From the NCBI GenBank assembly GCA_002501085.1, contig DLRL01000077.1:1-25886 (forward strand): a stretch of DNA of 25,886 bases, given 5' to 3'. Of the stretch, positions 16,535-24,711 are shown in pieces; the first letter of the stretch is position 1, and every line of letters begins with the position of its first letter. The DNA is from Gemmatimonadales bacterium UBA7889. Its GTDB lineage: Bacteria; Gemmatimonadota; Gemmatimonadetes; Longimicrobiales; Gaopeijiaceae. The position numbers and the translations under genes were made by a program. The notes under the pieces are model-generated. The model made no database searches, had not been told where the DNA came from, and worked only from the letters and a program-made list of their open reading frames with translations.

Positions 16535-17428
16535 ATGGGTGCACAGATCATATCCGGCAGGGACATCGCCGATGAAATTCGAGCAGAACTCAAGGATAGA
16601 GTTGCACGCCTGAAGGAAGCGTCAGGTGTAACACCTGGTCTCGCGACGGTATTGGTGGGAGAAAACCCTGCTTCGCAGATGTACGTGGGGATGAAGAACA
16701 AGGCAGCTGCGGATATGGGAATCAACTCTCGTCAGATCACACTTTCGGTCGATACCTCTGAAGACGAACTCCTTGGAGTGGTTTCTGGGTTAAACGCTGA
16801 TCCCGGGATCCACGGGATCCTAGTACAGCTCCCGCTTCCAGATCATATCGACGAAGGGAAGGTGCTAGAGGCTATACACCCATCGAAAGACGTGGACGGC
16901 TTCCATCCGGTCAATGTTGGACGATTGGCGACCGACTCAGGAGATTTTTTCGCACCTTGTACGCCTGCAGGCGTGATTGAAATGCTTACCCGAAGTGGGC
17001 ATGATCCAAGCGGCAAGCACGTTGTCGTTGTGGGGCGCTCGAACATTGTCGGTCGTCCATTGGCCGCACTTTTACTACGAAAGGCCATCGGAGGAAATGC
17101 TACAGTAACGGTCTGTCATTCCCGTACGGCTGATCTTGGGTCCGTGACTCGAAGTGCTGAGATCTTAATTGTTGCGATGGGAAGACCCGAGATGATCACG
17201 GCTGAAATGGTTGCTCCAGGAGCCATAGTGATTGATGTCGGTACAAACCGGGTAGATGACCCCTCTCGCGATAAGGGCTACAGAGTGTGTGGCGACGTGC
17301 TTTTCGATGAAGTCACAGAGGTTGCTGAAGCGATTTCTCCCGTACCGGGCGGGGTCGGACCTATGACGATCACGATGCTACTCGCTAATACCGTGAAGGC
17401 AGCCAGTCACAGAGCGGCCTCAGGGTAA
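16535..17428 (+). CDS. folD: Bifunctional methylenetetrahydrofolate dehydrogenase/cyclohydrolase
   Basis: FolD interconverts 5,10-methylene-, methenyl- and 10-formyl-tetrahydrofolate in the cytoplasm using NADP. The 297-residue length is normal. The Tyr-Val-Gly-Met-Lys motif (catalytic Tyr and Lys) is near residues 50-54. Leu-Pro-Leu-Pro, Gly-Phe-His-Pro-Val-Asn, the Gly-Arg-Ser-x-Ile-Val-Gly-Arg-Pro nucleotide site and the C-terminal Pro-Gly-Gly-Val-Gly-Pro-Met-Thr signature are all present. The ATG at 16535 lies within a short perfect inverted repeat (GTGCA/TGCAC, 16531-16544), and no clear ribosome-binding site is seen. Confidence 0.97.
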   Translation: MGAQIISGRDIADEIRAELKDRVARLKEASGVTPGLATVLVGENPASQMYVGMKNKAAADMGINSRQITLSVDTSEDELLGVVSGLNADPGIHGILVQLPLPDHIDEGKVLEAIHPSKDVDGFHPVNVGRLATDSGDFFAPCTPAGVIEMLTRSGHDPSGKHVVVVGRSNIVGRPLAALLLRKAIGGNATVTVCHSRTADLGSVTRSAEILIVAMGRPEMITAEMVAPGAIVIDVGTNRVDDPSRDKGYRVCGDVLFDEVTEVAEAISPVPGGVGPMTITMLLANTVKAASHRAASG

Positions 17429-17440
17429 GTCGCATTCCTT

Positions 17441-18733
17441 GTGTCTAAGCAGTCGGATTTGGGCTTGTTCAGTGGCCTGAGTGAAGAGCCACTTATGGAT
17501 TCCACAGCCCCTATTCCTGAACGAGTTTGGTCAGTCTCAGAAGTAAACGGTGCGATACGAAAGCTGATTGAAGGCAGCGTTGATACTCTTTGGGTGCGAG
17601 GTGAGGTTGGGAACTGGAAGCGATACCCATCTGGGCACTGTTACTTCTCGGTCAAGGATGACCAGTCAGAACTCCGCTGTGTCATGTTCGCACGTGACGC
17701 TGCCGCTCTTCCAACAGATCCGGACGACGGAATGGAGGTCCGGGTTTTTGGAAACCTGACTCTATACGAAAAAAAGGGCGCCTACCAAATGTCGGTGAGG
17801 CGACTCGAAAGTGAGGGTGCGGAAGGACTTTGGCGTATCGCTTTCGAGAAGTTAAGGAGTCAACTCGAAACAGAGGGCTTGCTAGATCCGGCACGCAAGC
17901 AACCCCTTCCGAAGCATCCAGCGGTGGTGGGCATAGTGACATCAACGACTGGTGCTGCCCTTAGGGATATCATTTCAGTTTTGAGTAGAAGGGCCCCGTG
18001 GGTTCGTGTCCTTGTTCGTGGGACTAGAGTACAAGGAGAGGGTGCGGCGAATGAGATTGCTGAGGCGATTAATGACTTGGTAGCCACTGGTGAGCCTGAA
18101 GTAATCATCGTGGGTCGAGGTGGTGGCTCAATAGAGGATCTTTGGGCTTTCAACGAAGAACCAGTAGCGAGAGCAATATCGGGATCTACTATCCCAATAG
18201 TCTCAGCTGTGGGACACGAAATAGACGTCACCATTTCGGATCTTATAGCTGATCTTAGGGCGCCTACCCCGTCTGCTGCTGCAGAGGAAGTCGTACCGGA
18301 TGGGGTGGGCATAAGAGAAGGATTGAGTCAGATGCCGGTGGAGTTAGCCAAGGGCTTACAGGGCATGTTTCAACGCAGAAGAACTATGATAGAACATGTT
18401 TTGAGTCGCCTAGGGCTAGGTATAGACCGGAGGATACAACCTGTGCAGCAAATGCTGGACCATGATTTTGGTAGACTACAAATTGGGCTCCGAGGGATTT
18501 TAGATCTGCGTAGGCAGCGCCTCATGGGTGTGGAGGGAAAATTGGATGCGCTTTCGCCTTTGGCTACGATGAAACGAGGATATTCTGTCGCACGCACAGG
18601 GGATGGTCAGATTCTCAGATCGGTGCGTGACTTTGTAAAAGGAGACCGCTTCATGCTTCGCGTCAGTGACGGAGAAGTTATAGCAGAGACAACGGAACTA
18701 CGGGGGGAGAATAATGAGCGAAACAGAGAATAG
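17441..18733 (+). CDS. xseA: Exodeoxyribonuclease VII large subunit
   Basis: XseA is the catalytic subunit of ExoVII, which degrades single-stranded DNA from both ends. The 430 residues include an N-terminal OB-fold (about residues 28-130: Val-Trp-Ser-Val-Ser-Glu-Val-Asn, then Gly-His-Cys-Tyr-Phe-Ser-Val-Lys-Asp). The catalytic region follows, with Val-Gly-Ile-Val-Thr-Ser and Gly-Arg-Gly-Gly-Gly-Ser-Ile-Glu-Asp-Leu-Trp, the Gly-His-Glu-x-Asp-Val-Thr motif and a helical C-terminus. The GTG start at 17441 has no strong ribosome-binding site; an in-frame ATG at 17495 is an alternative. The last 20 bases overlap xseB. Confidence 0.96.
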   Translation: MSKQSDLGLFSGLSEEPLMDSTAPIPERVWSVSEVNGAIRKLIEGSVDTLWVRGEVGNWKRYPSGHCYFSVKDDQSELRCVMFARDAAALPTDPDDGMEVRVFGNLTLYEKKGAYQMSVRRLESEGAEGLWRIAFEKLRSQLETEGLLDPARKQPLPKHPAVVGIVTSTTGAALRDIISVLSRRAPWVRVLVRGTRVQGEGAANEIAEAINDLVATGEPEVIIVGRGGGSIEDLWAFNEEPVARAISGSTIPIVSAVGHEIDVTISDLIADLRAPTPSAAAEEVVPDGVGIREGLSQMPVELAKGLQGMFQRRRTMIEHVLSRLGLGIDRRIQPVQQMLDHDFGRLQIGLRGILDLRRQRLMGVEGKLDALSPLATMKRGYSVARTGDGQILRSVRDFVKGDRFMLRVSDGEVIAETTELRGENNERNRE

Positions 18734-18971
18734 CCCCAATAAGTTGGATGGGTCGAAGGTTGAAAGTCCTTCACTTGAGGAGCGTTTGCGGCGGCTGGAA
18801 GAGATACTGTCACGGCTAGAGCAGGACGACGTTGCCTTGGAGGAAGCTCTGGAATTATTCGAGGAAGGTGTGAGTCATGTTCGAGACGCTGAGCGTGTTC
18901 TTGCTCAGACTGAGCTTAGAGTCCAAGAACTACTTGGGGATGGGGACGTTCAGGATATGGAGCTCGATTAG
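18714..18971 (+). CDS. xseB: Exodeoxyribonuclease VII small subunit
   Basis: XseB binds several copies to the XseA C-terminal helices to form active ExoVII. The 85-residue protein has the expected helical-hairpin core (Leu-Glu-Glu-Arg-Leu-Arg-Arg-Leu-Glu-Glu-Ile near residue 22, then Leu-Glu-Glu-Ala-Leu-Glu-Leu-Phe-Glu-Glu-Gly). A ~20-residue Ser/Asn/Glu-rich N-terminal extension precedes it. The ATG at 18714 has a purine-rich GGGGGGAGA upstream and lies inside the end of xseA, implying coupled translation. Confidence 0.94.
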   Translation: MSETENSPNKLDGSKVESPSLEERLRRLEEILSRLEQDDVALEEALELFEEGVSHVRDAERVLAQTELRVQELLGDGDVQDMELD

Positions 18972-18973
18972 GT

Positions 18974-19876
18974 TTGGATTACCTCGAGCTTAAGGAGTAT
19001 CTCGGGGCTGAGAGACTCTGTGTCGATAAGGCTCTGGATCAAGCTATAATGTTGATTGAATCGGAACTGGAGTCTGATATCGGAGATGCAATCCGTCATG
19101 GAGTAATGAGTGGCGGAAAGAGGCTTCGGCCAATCCTTTGTGCTACAGCATACCGAGAATGCGGAGGTCGAGCTGAAAAAAACGCATATGATCTCGCAGC
19201 TTCTCTTGAGATGATTCACGCGTATTCTCTCATGCATGACGACCTACCATGCATGGACGATGCAGAGCTCAGACGCGGACAAGCGACAACACACAGCGTA
19301 TTCGGAGAAGATGTCACAATCCGAGCAGCAGCTGCTCTGATCCCTGCTGCCGCGCGCCAGGCCCTACAGTCTGCACGAAAGCTGGAGTGTGGAACCTCTG
19401 GCGCAGCAACGGTTGTGCAGAAGCTCCTTGAAGCTGCCGGAGCAGGCGGTATGGTGGGGGGACAGTGGTTGGATCTCTTGGGTGAAGGTCAAACGCTGAG
19501 TCCGAAAGAATTAGATGAGTTACATCGAAGGAAGACGGGAGCCTTACTCACTGCATCCCTGGTGATGGGTGCTCTTGCTGCCACAGCAGAGAAGGAAACT
19601 GTGTCTGCGTTGGCGAGCTATGGACGTTCAATTGGCCTTGCCTTTCAAATTACTGACGACGTGCTGGATGCTACGCAGTCGGCGGAGTTACTAGGAAAGA
19701 ATCCTAGTGATGTTGATCTCGATAAATCGACATACGTTGGACTGTACGGACTCGATCAAGCGAAAGAGCATGCTCGTGAACGCATCGCCGATGCTTTGGG
19801 CGCACTCGAAAATATCGATATCGATGCCCCTGTATTAACTGTTTTAGCTCGTTATGTAATCGAGCGAGAGAGATAA
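18974..19876 (+). CDS. ispA: Polyprenyl diphosphate synthase (farnesyl/geranylgeranyl type)
   Basis: This 300-residue trans-prenyltransferase condenses IPP with allylic diphosphates. The first aspartate-rich motif begins at D89-D90 and has the spaced Asp-Asp-x4-Asp form of bacterial FPP synthases (Asp-Asp-Leu-Pro-Cys-Met-Asp-Asp). The second is Asp-Asp-Val-Leu-Asp from D228. Gly-Gly-Lys-Arg-Leu-Arg-Pro is also present. Oddly, the usual Leu-Ala-Gly-Asp-Ala-Leu-Leu stretch between the motifs reads Ile-Arg-Ala-Ala-Ala-Ala-Leu-Ile (from about residue 116). The TTG start at 18974 gives the normal N-terminal length and lies two bases after xseB. dxs downstream supports an isoprenoid role. Chain length cannot be fixed from sequence alone, so the ispA symbol is tentative. 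Confidence 0.88.
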   Translation: MDYLELKEYLGAERLCVDKALDQAIMLIESELESDIGDAIRHGVMSGGKRLRPILCATAYRECGGRAEKNAYDLAASLEMIHAYSLMHDDLPCMDDAELRRGQATTHSVFGEDVTIRAAAALIPAAARQALQSARKLECGTSGAATVVQKLLEAAGAGGMVGGQWLDLLGEGQTLSPKELDELHRRKTGALLTASLVMGALAATAEKETVSALASYGRSIGLAFQITDDVLDATQSAELLGKNPSDVDLDKSTYVGLYGLDQAKEHARERIADALGALENIDIDAPVLTVLARYVIERER

Positions 19877-19963
19877 CTCGAACACTTTTGGCCTGTGCGG
19901 CACGGTCTGTGCAACTATCTTTGACGTCGGCCTAGAAAGGATCTAAGAGAAGGAGTGAATTCC

Positions 19964-21877
19964 GTGGCGCTACTGGATGGAATCTCTTATCCAAGAGATC
20001 TCAGACGCCTTGATCGAGATGACCTGCCATCTCTCGTTGATGAGCTACGCACACGTCATATCGATGTTGTATCACAAAAAGGTGGCCATTTCGGTGCAAG
20101 CCTCGGTGTTGCGGAGCTTACAGTTGCGCTTCACTACGCTTTTGATACTCCCCGCGACCAGATTGTTTGGGACACGGGGCACCAGGCTTACATCCACAAG
20201 ATTCTGACAGGTCGTAACGAGCAATTACCCACCATACGGACACAGGGTGGGCTGGCCCCGTTCTGTAGGAGAGATGAATCGGAGTACGATACCTTCGGGG
20301 CTGGGCATGCTGCGACGTCGATCTCAGCAGCTTGGGGTATGGCTGTTGGACGTGATCTGACTCAACAGAATTTCAGTGTGGTTGCTGTTATAGGGGATGG
20401 GGCAATGGGATGTGGCCTCGCATACGAAGCGCTGAATAACGCAGGTCATACCGACCGAGATTTTGTGGTCGTCTTGAATGACAACGATATGTCTATCGCA
20501 CCTGCTGTAGGGGCGATGAACAAATATCTCACCAGCATGATTACCAATCCGGCCTACAACAAGGTGAGAGGTTTGGTGAAAGAAGTATTACACCGGACCC
20601 CGGCTGCGCTTGGGGATGTGATGGAAGAACTTGCCGTTCGTCTAGATGAAAGCGTGAAACATCTCCTGACTCCGGGGCTGATTTTTCAGGAACTCGGATT
20701 CCGATATGTTGGTCCAGTAGATGGTCATGATGTGAAAACCTTGGCGGAAACCCTGTCGAAGGTGCGTAAGATGAAAGGGCCGATTCTAGTTCACGCGCTT
20801 ACACAGAAAGGGAAGGGGTTTTCAAAGGCCGAAAACGATCCCTATACGTGGCACGCATCAGGCCCATTCGACAAAACGACCGGGAGCGGTATAAAAAAAC
20901 CAGGGGGACTTCCGCGGTATCAGAAAATATTCGGTAAGGGGTTGGTGCAACTCGCGGAAACGGATCCCTTGATTGTTGCTATAACGGCCGCCATGCCGGA
21001 TGGGACGTCTACCGACATGTTCGATGAAGGATTCCCGGACCGGTTCTTCGACGTTGGAATCGCAGAAGGACATGGGGTGACGTTTGCGGCAGGCCTGGCT
21101 ACCCAGGGTGTGAAACCAGTTGTAGCGATCTACTCAACATTCCTGCAACGTGCGTACGACAACATTGTGCATGACGTGGCACTTCAAGACCTGCCAGTCG
21201 TTTTTTGTATGGACCGAGCCGGTGTGGCTGGTGAAGACGGGCCTACTCACCACGGTGCGCTTGATATCACTTATATGCTAGCAGTTCAGGGAATGACTGT
21301 AACCGCTCCGAAGGATGGAGCGGAGATGCTCGCTCTCGTCCGTCTTGCAACTGAGAAACATGATGGTCCCTGGTGCGTTCGCTGGCCGAGAGATGCCGTA
21401 CCATCAGATGTCCCTCACTTGAATGAGATTGCACCTGTCGAGCCCTACACTTGGGAGATCCTGAGGAAGGGCTCCGATTGTGCCATTCTCGCCGTAGGCA
21501 GCATGGTGCTCCCTGCTCTTGAGGCTGCTAACGTGCTAGGCGCAGAAGGCGTGAAGTGCACCGTGGTGAACTGCAGGTTCCTCAAACCGTATGACCGCTC
21601 AGTTTTCAATGAGGTCATGCGTAATCATCCGGCGGTGTTAACCATCGAGGAAGGTCAGGTGGTTAATGGTTTCGGTGCATTTATGGCGAAGGAACTCAAT
21701 GAATTGAATTTGAAGACTGCGCCACAGATGAGTGCTATGGGACTACCTGACTCGTTCATCGAACATGGAGCTCGGAAGGATCTTCTGGCTGATATCGGTC
21801 TTGATGTAGAGGGAATGGTCACACGTATCAGGACGCTCGCAGGGGTGAAATCTGCGAGTCTTATGGAGACTGCATGA
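19964..21877 (+). CDS. dxs: 1-deoxy-D-xylulose-5-phosphate synthase
   Basis: Dxs is the TPP-dependent first enzyme of the MEP isoprenoid pathway, joining pyruvate and glyceraldehyde 3-phosphate. The 637-residue length is typical. It contains Gly-His-Gln-Ala-Tyr-x-His-Lys-Ile-Leu-Thr-Gly-Arg (H73 region), the TPP/Mg Gly-Asp-Gly motif at 144-146, a transketolase-like pyrimidine-binding domain with Tyr-Ser-Thr-Phe-Leu-Gln-Arg-Ala-Tyr-Asp, and Asp-Arg-Ala-Gly with Asp-Gly-Pro-Thr-His-His-Gly. I prefer GTG 19964 (GAAGGAG at 19949-19955) to GTG 19955, which overlaps that site. The motif usually read as Ala-Glu-Gln-His-Ala reads Ala-Glu-Gly-His-Gly here. The stop overlaps nadK by four bases. Confidence 0.95.
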   Translation: MALLDGISYPRDLRRLDRDDLPSLVDELRTRHIDVVSQKGGHFGASLGVAELTVALHYAFDTPRDQIVWDTGHQAYIHKILTGRNEQLPTIRTQGGLAPFCRRDESEYDTFGAGHAATSISAAWGMAVGRDLTQQNFSVVAVIGDGAMGCGLAYEALNNAGHTDRDFVVVLNDNDMSIAPAVGAMNKYLTSMITNPAYNKVRGLVKEVLHRTPAALGDVMEELAVRLDESVKHLLTPGLIFQELGFRYVGPVDGHDVKTLAETLSKVRKMKGPILVHALTQKGKGFSKAENDPYTWHASGPFDKTTGSGIKKPGGLPRYQKIFGKGLVQLAETDPLIVAITAAMPDGTSTDMFDEGFPDRFFDVGIAEGHGVTFAAGLATQGVKPVVAIYSTFLQRAYDNIVHDVALQDLPVVFCMDRAGVAGEDGPTHHGALDITYMLAVQGMTVTAPKDGAEMLALVRLATEKHDGPWCVRWPRDAVPSDVPHLNEIAPVEPYTWEILRKGSDCAILAVGSMVLPALEAANVLGAEGVKCTVVNCRFLKPYDRSVFNEVMRNHPAVLTIEEGQVVNGFGAFMAKELNELNLKTAPQMSAMGLPDSFIEHGARKDLLADIGLDVEGMVTRIRTLAGVKSASLMETA

Positions 21878-22788
21878 GTTCCTCGCAGAGTTTCCCCCTC
21901 ACTGATCCGATCAGACGTATCGGTGTGGTGCTGAGCGGTAGGACTCGTGAAGGCTCGACTGCCATCAATCGTTTGATCGATTTGTGTGAGGCACGGAACG
22001 TATCGTTGGCATTTGAGTCTAGGAGTCCAGGCCTGCCTGAGGGGTCGAACATACTCGATTTGGATCAATCGCCAATCGATCTACTGTTGGCTCTAGGCGG
22101 TGACGGTACCATGCTCCGTGCGTCGCGACTTGCCATAGGATCGAGACTTCCCGTTTTCGGCGTGAATACTGGCCGGTTGGGCTTCTTGACGACTACTCCG
22201 GAAAAAGAGCTCGAAGCGGGGCTTACAGCGGTTCTTGATGGTCAAGCGCTCGTGGAACGACGTTTCACTCTAAGTGCAATTGTAAGAGTGGCGGAAGGTG
22301 AAAATCTGGGCCCGTTCAACGCATTGAACGACGTTGTTGTTCATCATTCGGGTGCAGCCCGTGTGACTCCGATTAGACTGACAGTAGAACGACCGGAAGG
22401 TCAGGAGGAGATCGGGAGCTTCACGGGTGATGGAGTGATTTTGGCATCCCCAACCGGCTCAACAGCGTATTCTCTTTCAGCAGGTGGTCCGATTGTGGCT
22501 CCAGACATTGAGTGTATGGTTGTCACACCGATCTGTCCGCACTCGCTTTCTGTTCGCCCACTGGTTGTTGGGTCTCAAGAAAAGGTTGCTGTCACAGGGC
22601 TGGATCCTGGACACAATTTACAACTTACCATTGATGGCCAGGTCGAAGGCAAACTTGGTTCTCAGGACACAGTTGTGGTTTCAAGAGGAGAGCACGAGGT
22701 CTCACTGATCCAGCTTCAAGGTCAGACATTTCTCGATACCATGCGCAGGAAACTGAATTGGGCATCGAGACCCCCGGAGCGGGCTTAA
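21874..22788 (+). CDS. nadK: NAD kinase
   Basis: NadK phosphorylates NAD to NADP, which supplies reducing power for the MEP pathway and FolD. The 304-residue protein carries the Gly-Gly-Asp-Gly-Thr motif at 75-79, the Asn-Asp-x-Val-Val-His stretch and the Gly-Asp-Gly-Val-Ile-Leu-Ala-Ser-Pro-Thr-Gly-Ser-Thr-Ala-Tyr segment, all hallmarks of the family. The ATG start overlaps the dxs stop (ATGA, 21874-21877). The gene ends four bases before the end of a convergent gene on the other strand. Confidence 0.97.
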   Translation: MSSSQSFPLTDPIRRIGVVLSGRTREGSTAINRLIDLCEARNVSLAFESRSPGLPEGSNILDLDQSPIDLLLALGGDGTMLRASRLAIGSRLPVFGVNTGRLGFLTTTPEKELEAGLTAVLDGQALVERRFTLSAIVRVAEGENLGPFNALNDVVVHHSGAARVTPIRLTVERPEGQEEIGSFTGDGVILASPTGSTAYSLSAGGPIVAPDIECMVVTPICPHSLSVRPLVVGSQEKVAVTGLDPGHNLQLTIDGQVEGKLGSQDTVVVSRGEHEVSLIQLQGQTFLDTMRRKLNWASRPPERA

Positions 22789-22792
22789 TCCT

Positions 22793-24406
22793 TTAGTTAG
22801 CACTGCCCCAAAATCGTTGGAAGAGACGGATCCCAAACTCTACTCTGGTCGTGATAGGTGTGTGCCCACCATTCCCTGCGAGCGAGTAGATAACTCGGCC
22901 ATGAACTTCGGCAGGCCGTTGTTCGCTGGCGGATCCGAGACCATTAAGTGTTGAGTACCTGAGTCCGAGTCCAAGCTGATGAAACGTTCTACTGCTTTCA
23001 TCCTCTAAGTCTTCGACGAAGATCGGCGCTACCTGTACGGTACTATTTCTGTCCTGGTTACCGGTAAGTTCGTAGCTATCCATAGCTTTGGAGTAAAAGT
23101 GGTACGTACCGAATCCATAAAGCTGTGGTGAGAAATTCCATGAAGGTTCGATTTCTAACCTCATGTACGATGCCGGGCTCCAGCGCACTTCACGTAAGGT
23201 AGATGCTAAGGGCATCACTATTTCTGGTGGAGCGACCCTTCTCATGAGTGTGGTGGGCAGCTGTAGTCCATAACGAGCTGAGCTCCGAATACCGATACGG
23301 GATCCGATCCCCAAAAATCCAGAAATACCCGCTTCGATGTCCATTTGGCCATCTCCTGTAGGCAAATCCAAGAATATGTCTTGGGCATCGACCTTCCCGG
23401 TACCGAGGCGCACTAAGAGGCTCCCCATAAGCCCATATTGCACAAAAGGTGAAGCTTCACCTGCACTTGGTCTTCCACCGTCTAGTAAGCGCACAAGTGC
23501 AGACACCTCGATATCACCAAGTTCCCATATCCCGTTGATGTCCTGCAGCGGAAACCCTTCTATCCCAATTCCATTCATCGTGGGTAGAGCAAAAAGTGCC
23601 GCTTCAGTGAGCCAGTCCGTCGCGAAGACGAGGCCGGAGCCGATCGAGCTGAGCCCGATACTGACCATTTCGTAGTCGAGCGCAGCCAAGGCGTCTGATA
23701 GAGAGGCGGCAACTGCTGAGCCTTGTATCGGAAAGAATCCCGATGAAGAGTACGCTTCCTCGGTAGCCCCACGAAAACTCTGCAGTCTTCCAGCAAGGGA
23801 CTCAGCGTGTGCGCAAGCAGCGCTTCCTGAAGAGTTGGAACAAAGAGCGTCAGCATGGGCTCGCACGGAGTTGTACGCCGATTCGAGAGCATCAAGGAAG
23901 CCAGTCACTTCCGTGCTGTTCGAGATTCTCGGATTGAGCCCAAGGTCACTGCTCAAACTGTCCGGGCGAAAGCTCATCTCAAACACCGTACGGTTTTTAA
24001 CTAACGGAGCGACCACGCCGAGTGTGAGCCAATCAAGCACACCCACATGGGCTCCCATATCGATACGTGTGACGTCGTGTACCACCAAGCCATCAGCCGC
24101 ACCGAGGACCCCTGAATAGCTCGGGTCACCAGTCAGTGCTCGAATCTGTTCTTCGAGTTTTCCAATTGCAGGGAAGAGAGAGGTGCCCGCCTGATCTGTA
24201 AGGTCAAGGCCGAGTGGCTCCTCTTCCTCGACAAGGACTGCACCCTCTAGCCTTTTCCCGAACCGACTATTCCAACTGTCGAATGACGGGTTAAAAAGCA
24301 CACTCACATGACCCCTAGGGACGAGCACATGGGTAGGGGCCTGAGAGCATAGCTCACCCGTACTGAAGGCGAGAAGAACAGATAAGAAGGCTAGGGTCCG
24401 GCGCAT
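22793..24406 (-). CDS. Exported protein, probable outer-membrane beta-barrel, unknown function
   Basis: This 537-residue protein, read leftwards, starts with a clear signal peptide (Met-Arg-Arg-Thr-Leu-Ala-Phe-Leu-Ser-Val-Leu-Leu-Ala-Phe, cleavage near residue 22). The mature part is rich in Gly, Ser and alternating hydrophobic segments. Its end is aromatic and strand-like (Thr-Arg-Val-Glu-Phe-Gly-Ile-Arg-Leu-Phe-Gln-Arg-Phe-Trp). A helical stretch near residues 165-215 contains two Cys ten residues apart. I do not recognise a family. An outer-membrane barrel or surface protein is inferred from the signal and strand pattern. It is convergent with nadK and separated by four bases, with no obvious shared terminator. 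Confidence 0.78.
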   Translation of the reverse strand: MRRTLAFLSVLLAFSTGELCSQAPTHVLVPRGHVSVLFNPSFDSWNSRFGKRLEGAVLVEEEEPLGLDLTDQAGTSLFPAIGKLEEQIRALTGDPSYSGVLGAADGLVVHDVTRIDMGAHVGVLDWLTLGVVAPLVKNRTVFEMSFRPDSLSSDLGLNPRISNSTEVTGFLDALESAYNSVRAHADALCSNSSGSAACAHAESLAGRLQSFRGATEEAYSSSGFFPIQGSAVAASLSDALAALDYEMVSIGLSSIGSGLVFATDWLTEAALFALPTMNGIGIEGFPLQDINGIWELGDIEVSALVRLLDGGRPSAGEASPFVQYGLMGSLLVRLGTGKVDAQDIFLDLPTGDGQMDIEAGISGFLGIGSRIGIRSSARYGLQLPTTLMRRVAPPEIVMPLASTLREVRWSPASYMRLEIEPSWNFSPQLYGFGTYHFYSKAMDSYELTGNQDRNSTVQVAPIFVEDLEDESSRTFHQLGLGLRYSTLNGLGSASEQRPAEVHGRVIYSLAGNGGHTPITTRVEFGIRLFQRFWGSAN

Positions 24407-24455
24407 TCAGGTCCATGTTAGTGGGCGAGAGCGCCAGAAGGCAGCAAAGCCCCGA

Positions 24456-24483
24456 TTGACCGCCAAACATAAGGGTTTATACG
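24456..24483 (+). promoter_or_regulatory. Possible upstream promoter for tRNA-Gly
   Basis: TTGACC (24456-24461) is followed after 16 bases by TATACG (24478-24483), a fair sigma70-type pair. The same eight-base ATTGACCG stretch occurs again 64 bases downstream in the second candidate, suggesting tandem promoters. Confidence 0.35.
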
Positions 24484-24519
24484 GAATCGAGGAACTCACG
24501 CTAGAAGGGCATAGCAGCA

Positions 24520-24548
24520 TTGACCGTTAAAATCGTATATTCTAGCTT
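24520..24548 (+). promoter_or_regulatory. Likely promoter for tRNA-Gly
   Basis: TTGACC (24520-24525) and TAGCTT (24543-24548) are 17 bases apart, placing a start near 24555, about ten bases before the tRNA. The -10 box is weak, so this rests mainly on spacing and position. Confidence 0.45.
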
Positions 24549-24564
24549 CGTGACCACTATAGAC

Positions 24565-24637
24565 GCGGGAGTAGCTCAGTTGGTAGAGCTCCACGTTGCC
24601 AACGTGGTTGTCGCCGGTTCGAGTCCGGTCTCCCGCT
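24565..24637 (+). tRNA. tRNA-Gly (anticodon GCC)
   Basis: The acceptor arms GCGGGAG (24565-24571) and CTCCCGC (24630-24636) pair perfectly. The D arm has AGCTCAGTTGGTAGAGC. The anticodon stem CCACG/CGTGG encloses TTGCCAA with GCC at 24598-24600. The T arm contains GGTTCGAGTCC. The 3' CCA is not encoded. A promoter candidate lies just upstream and a terminator just downstream, so it is likely transcribed alone. Confidence 0.97.
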
Positions 24638-24653
24638 CTGTACACGAGGAAAG

Positions 24654-24686
24654 CCCGGTAAGGCCTTGCGGTCCTACCGGGTTTTT
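24654..24686 (+). terminator. Intrinsic terminator after tRNA-Gly
   Basis: CCCGGTA (24654-24660) pairs with TACCGGG (24675-24681), with partial extension into the loop, followed by five T residues (24682-24686). It ends 17 bases after the tRNA and 25 bases before the next gene start. Confidence 0.85.
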
Positions 24687-24711
24687 CGCGTCCATTGTAG
24701 CAAGCTGATTT

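Noticed and set aside
19921..19949. TTGACG with TAAGAG before dxs as a promoter
   Set aside because: The -10 is poor and the start would fall at the dxs ribosome-binding site; the gene is more likely read from upstream.
24520..24708. 62-residue reading frame across the tRNA-Gly gene
   Set aside because: It lies over the tRNA and its terminator, so it is a chance open frame.
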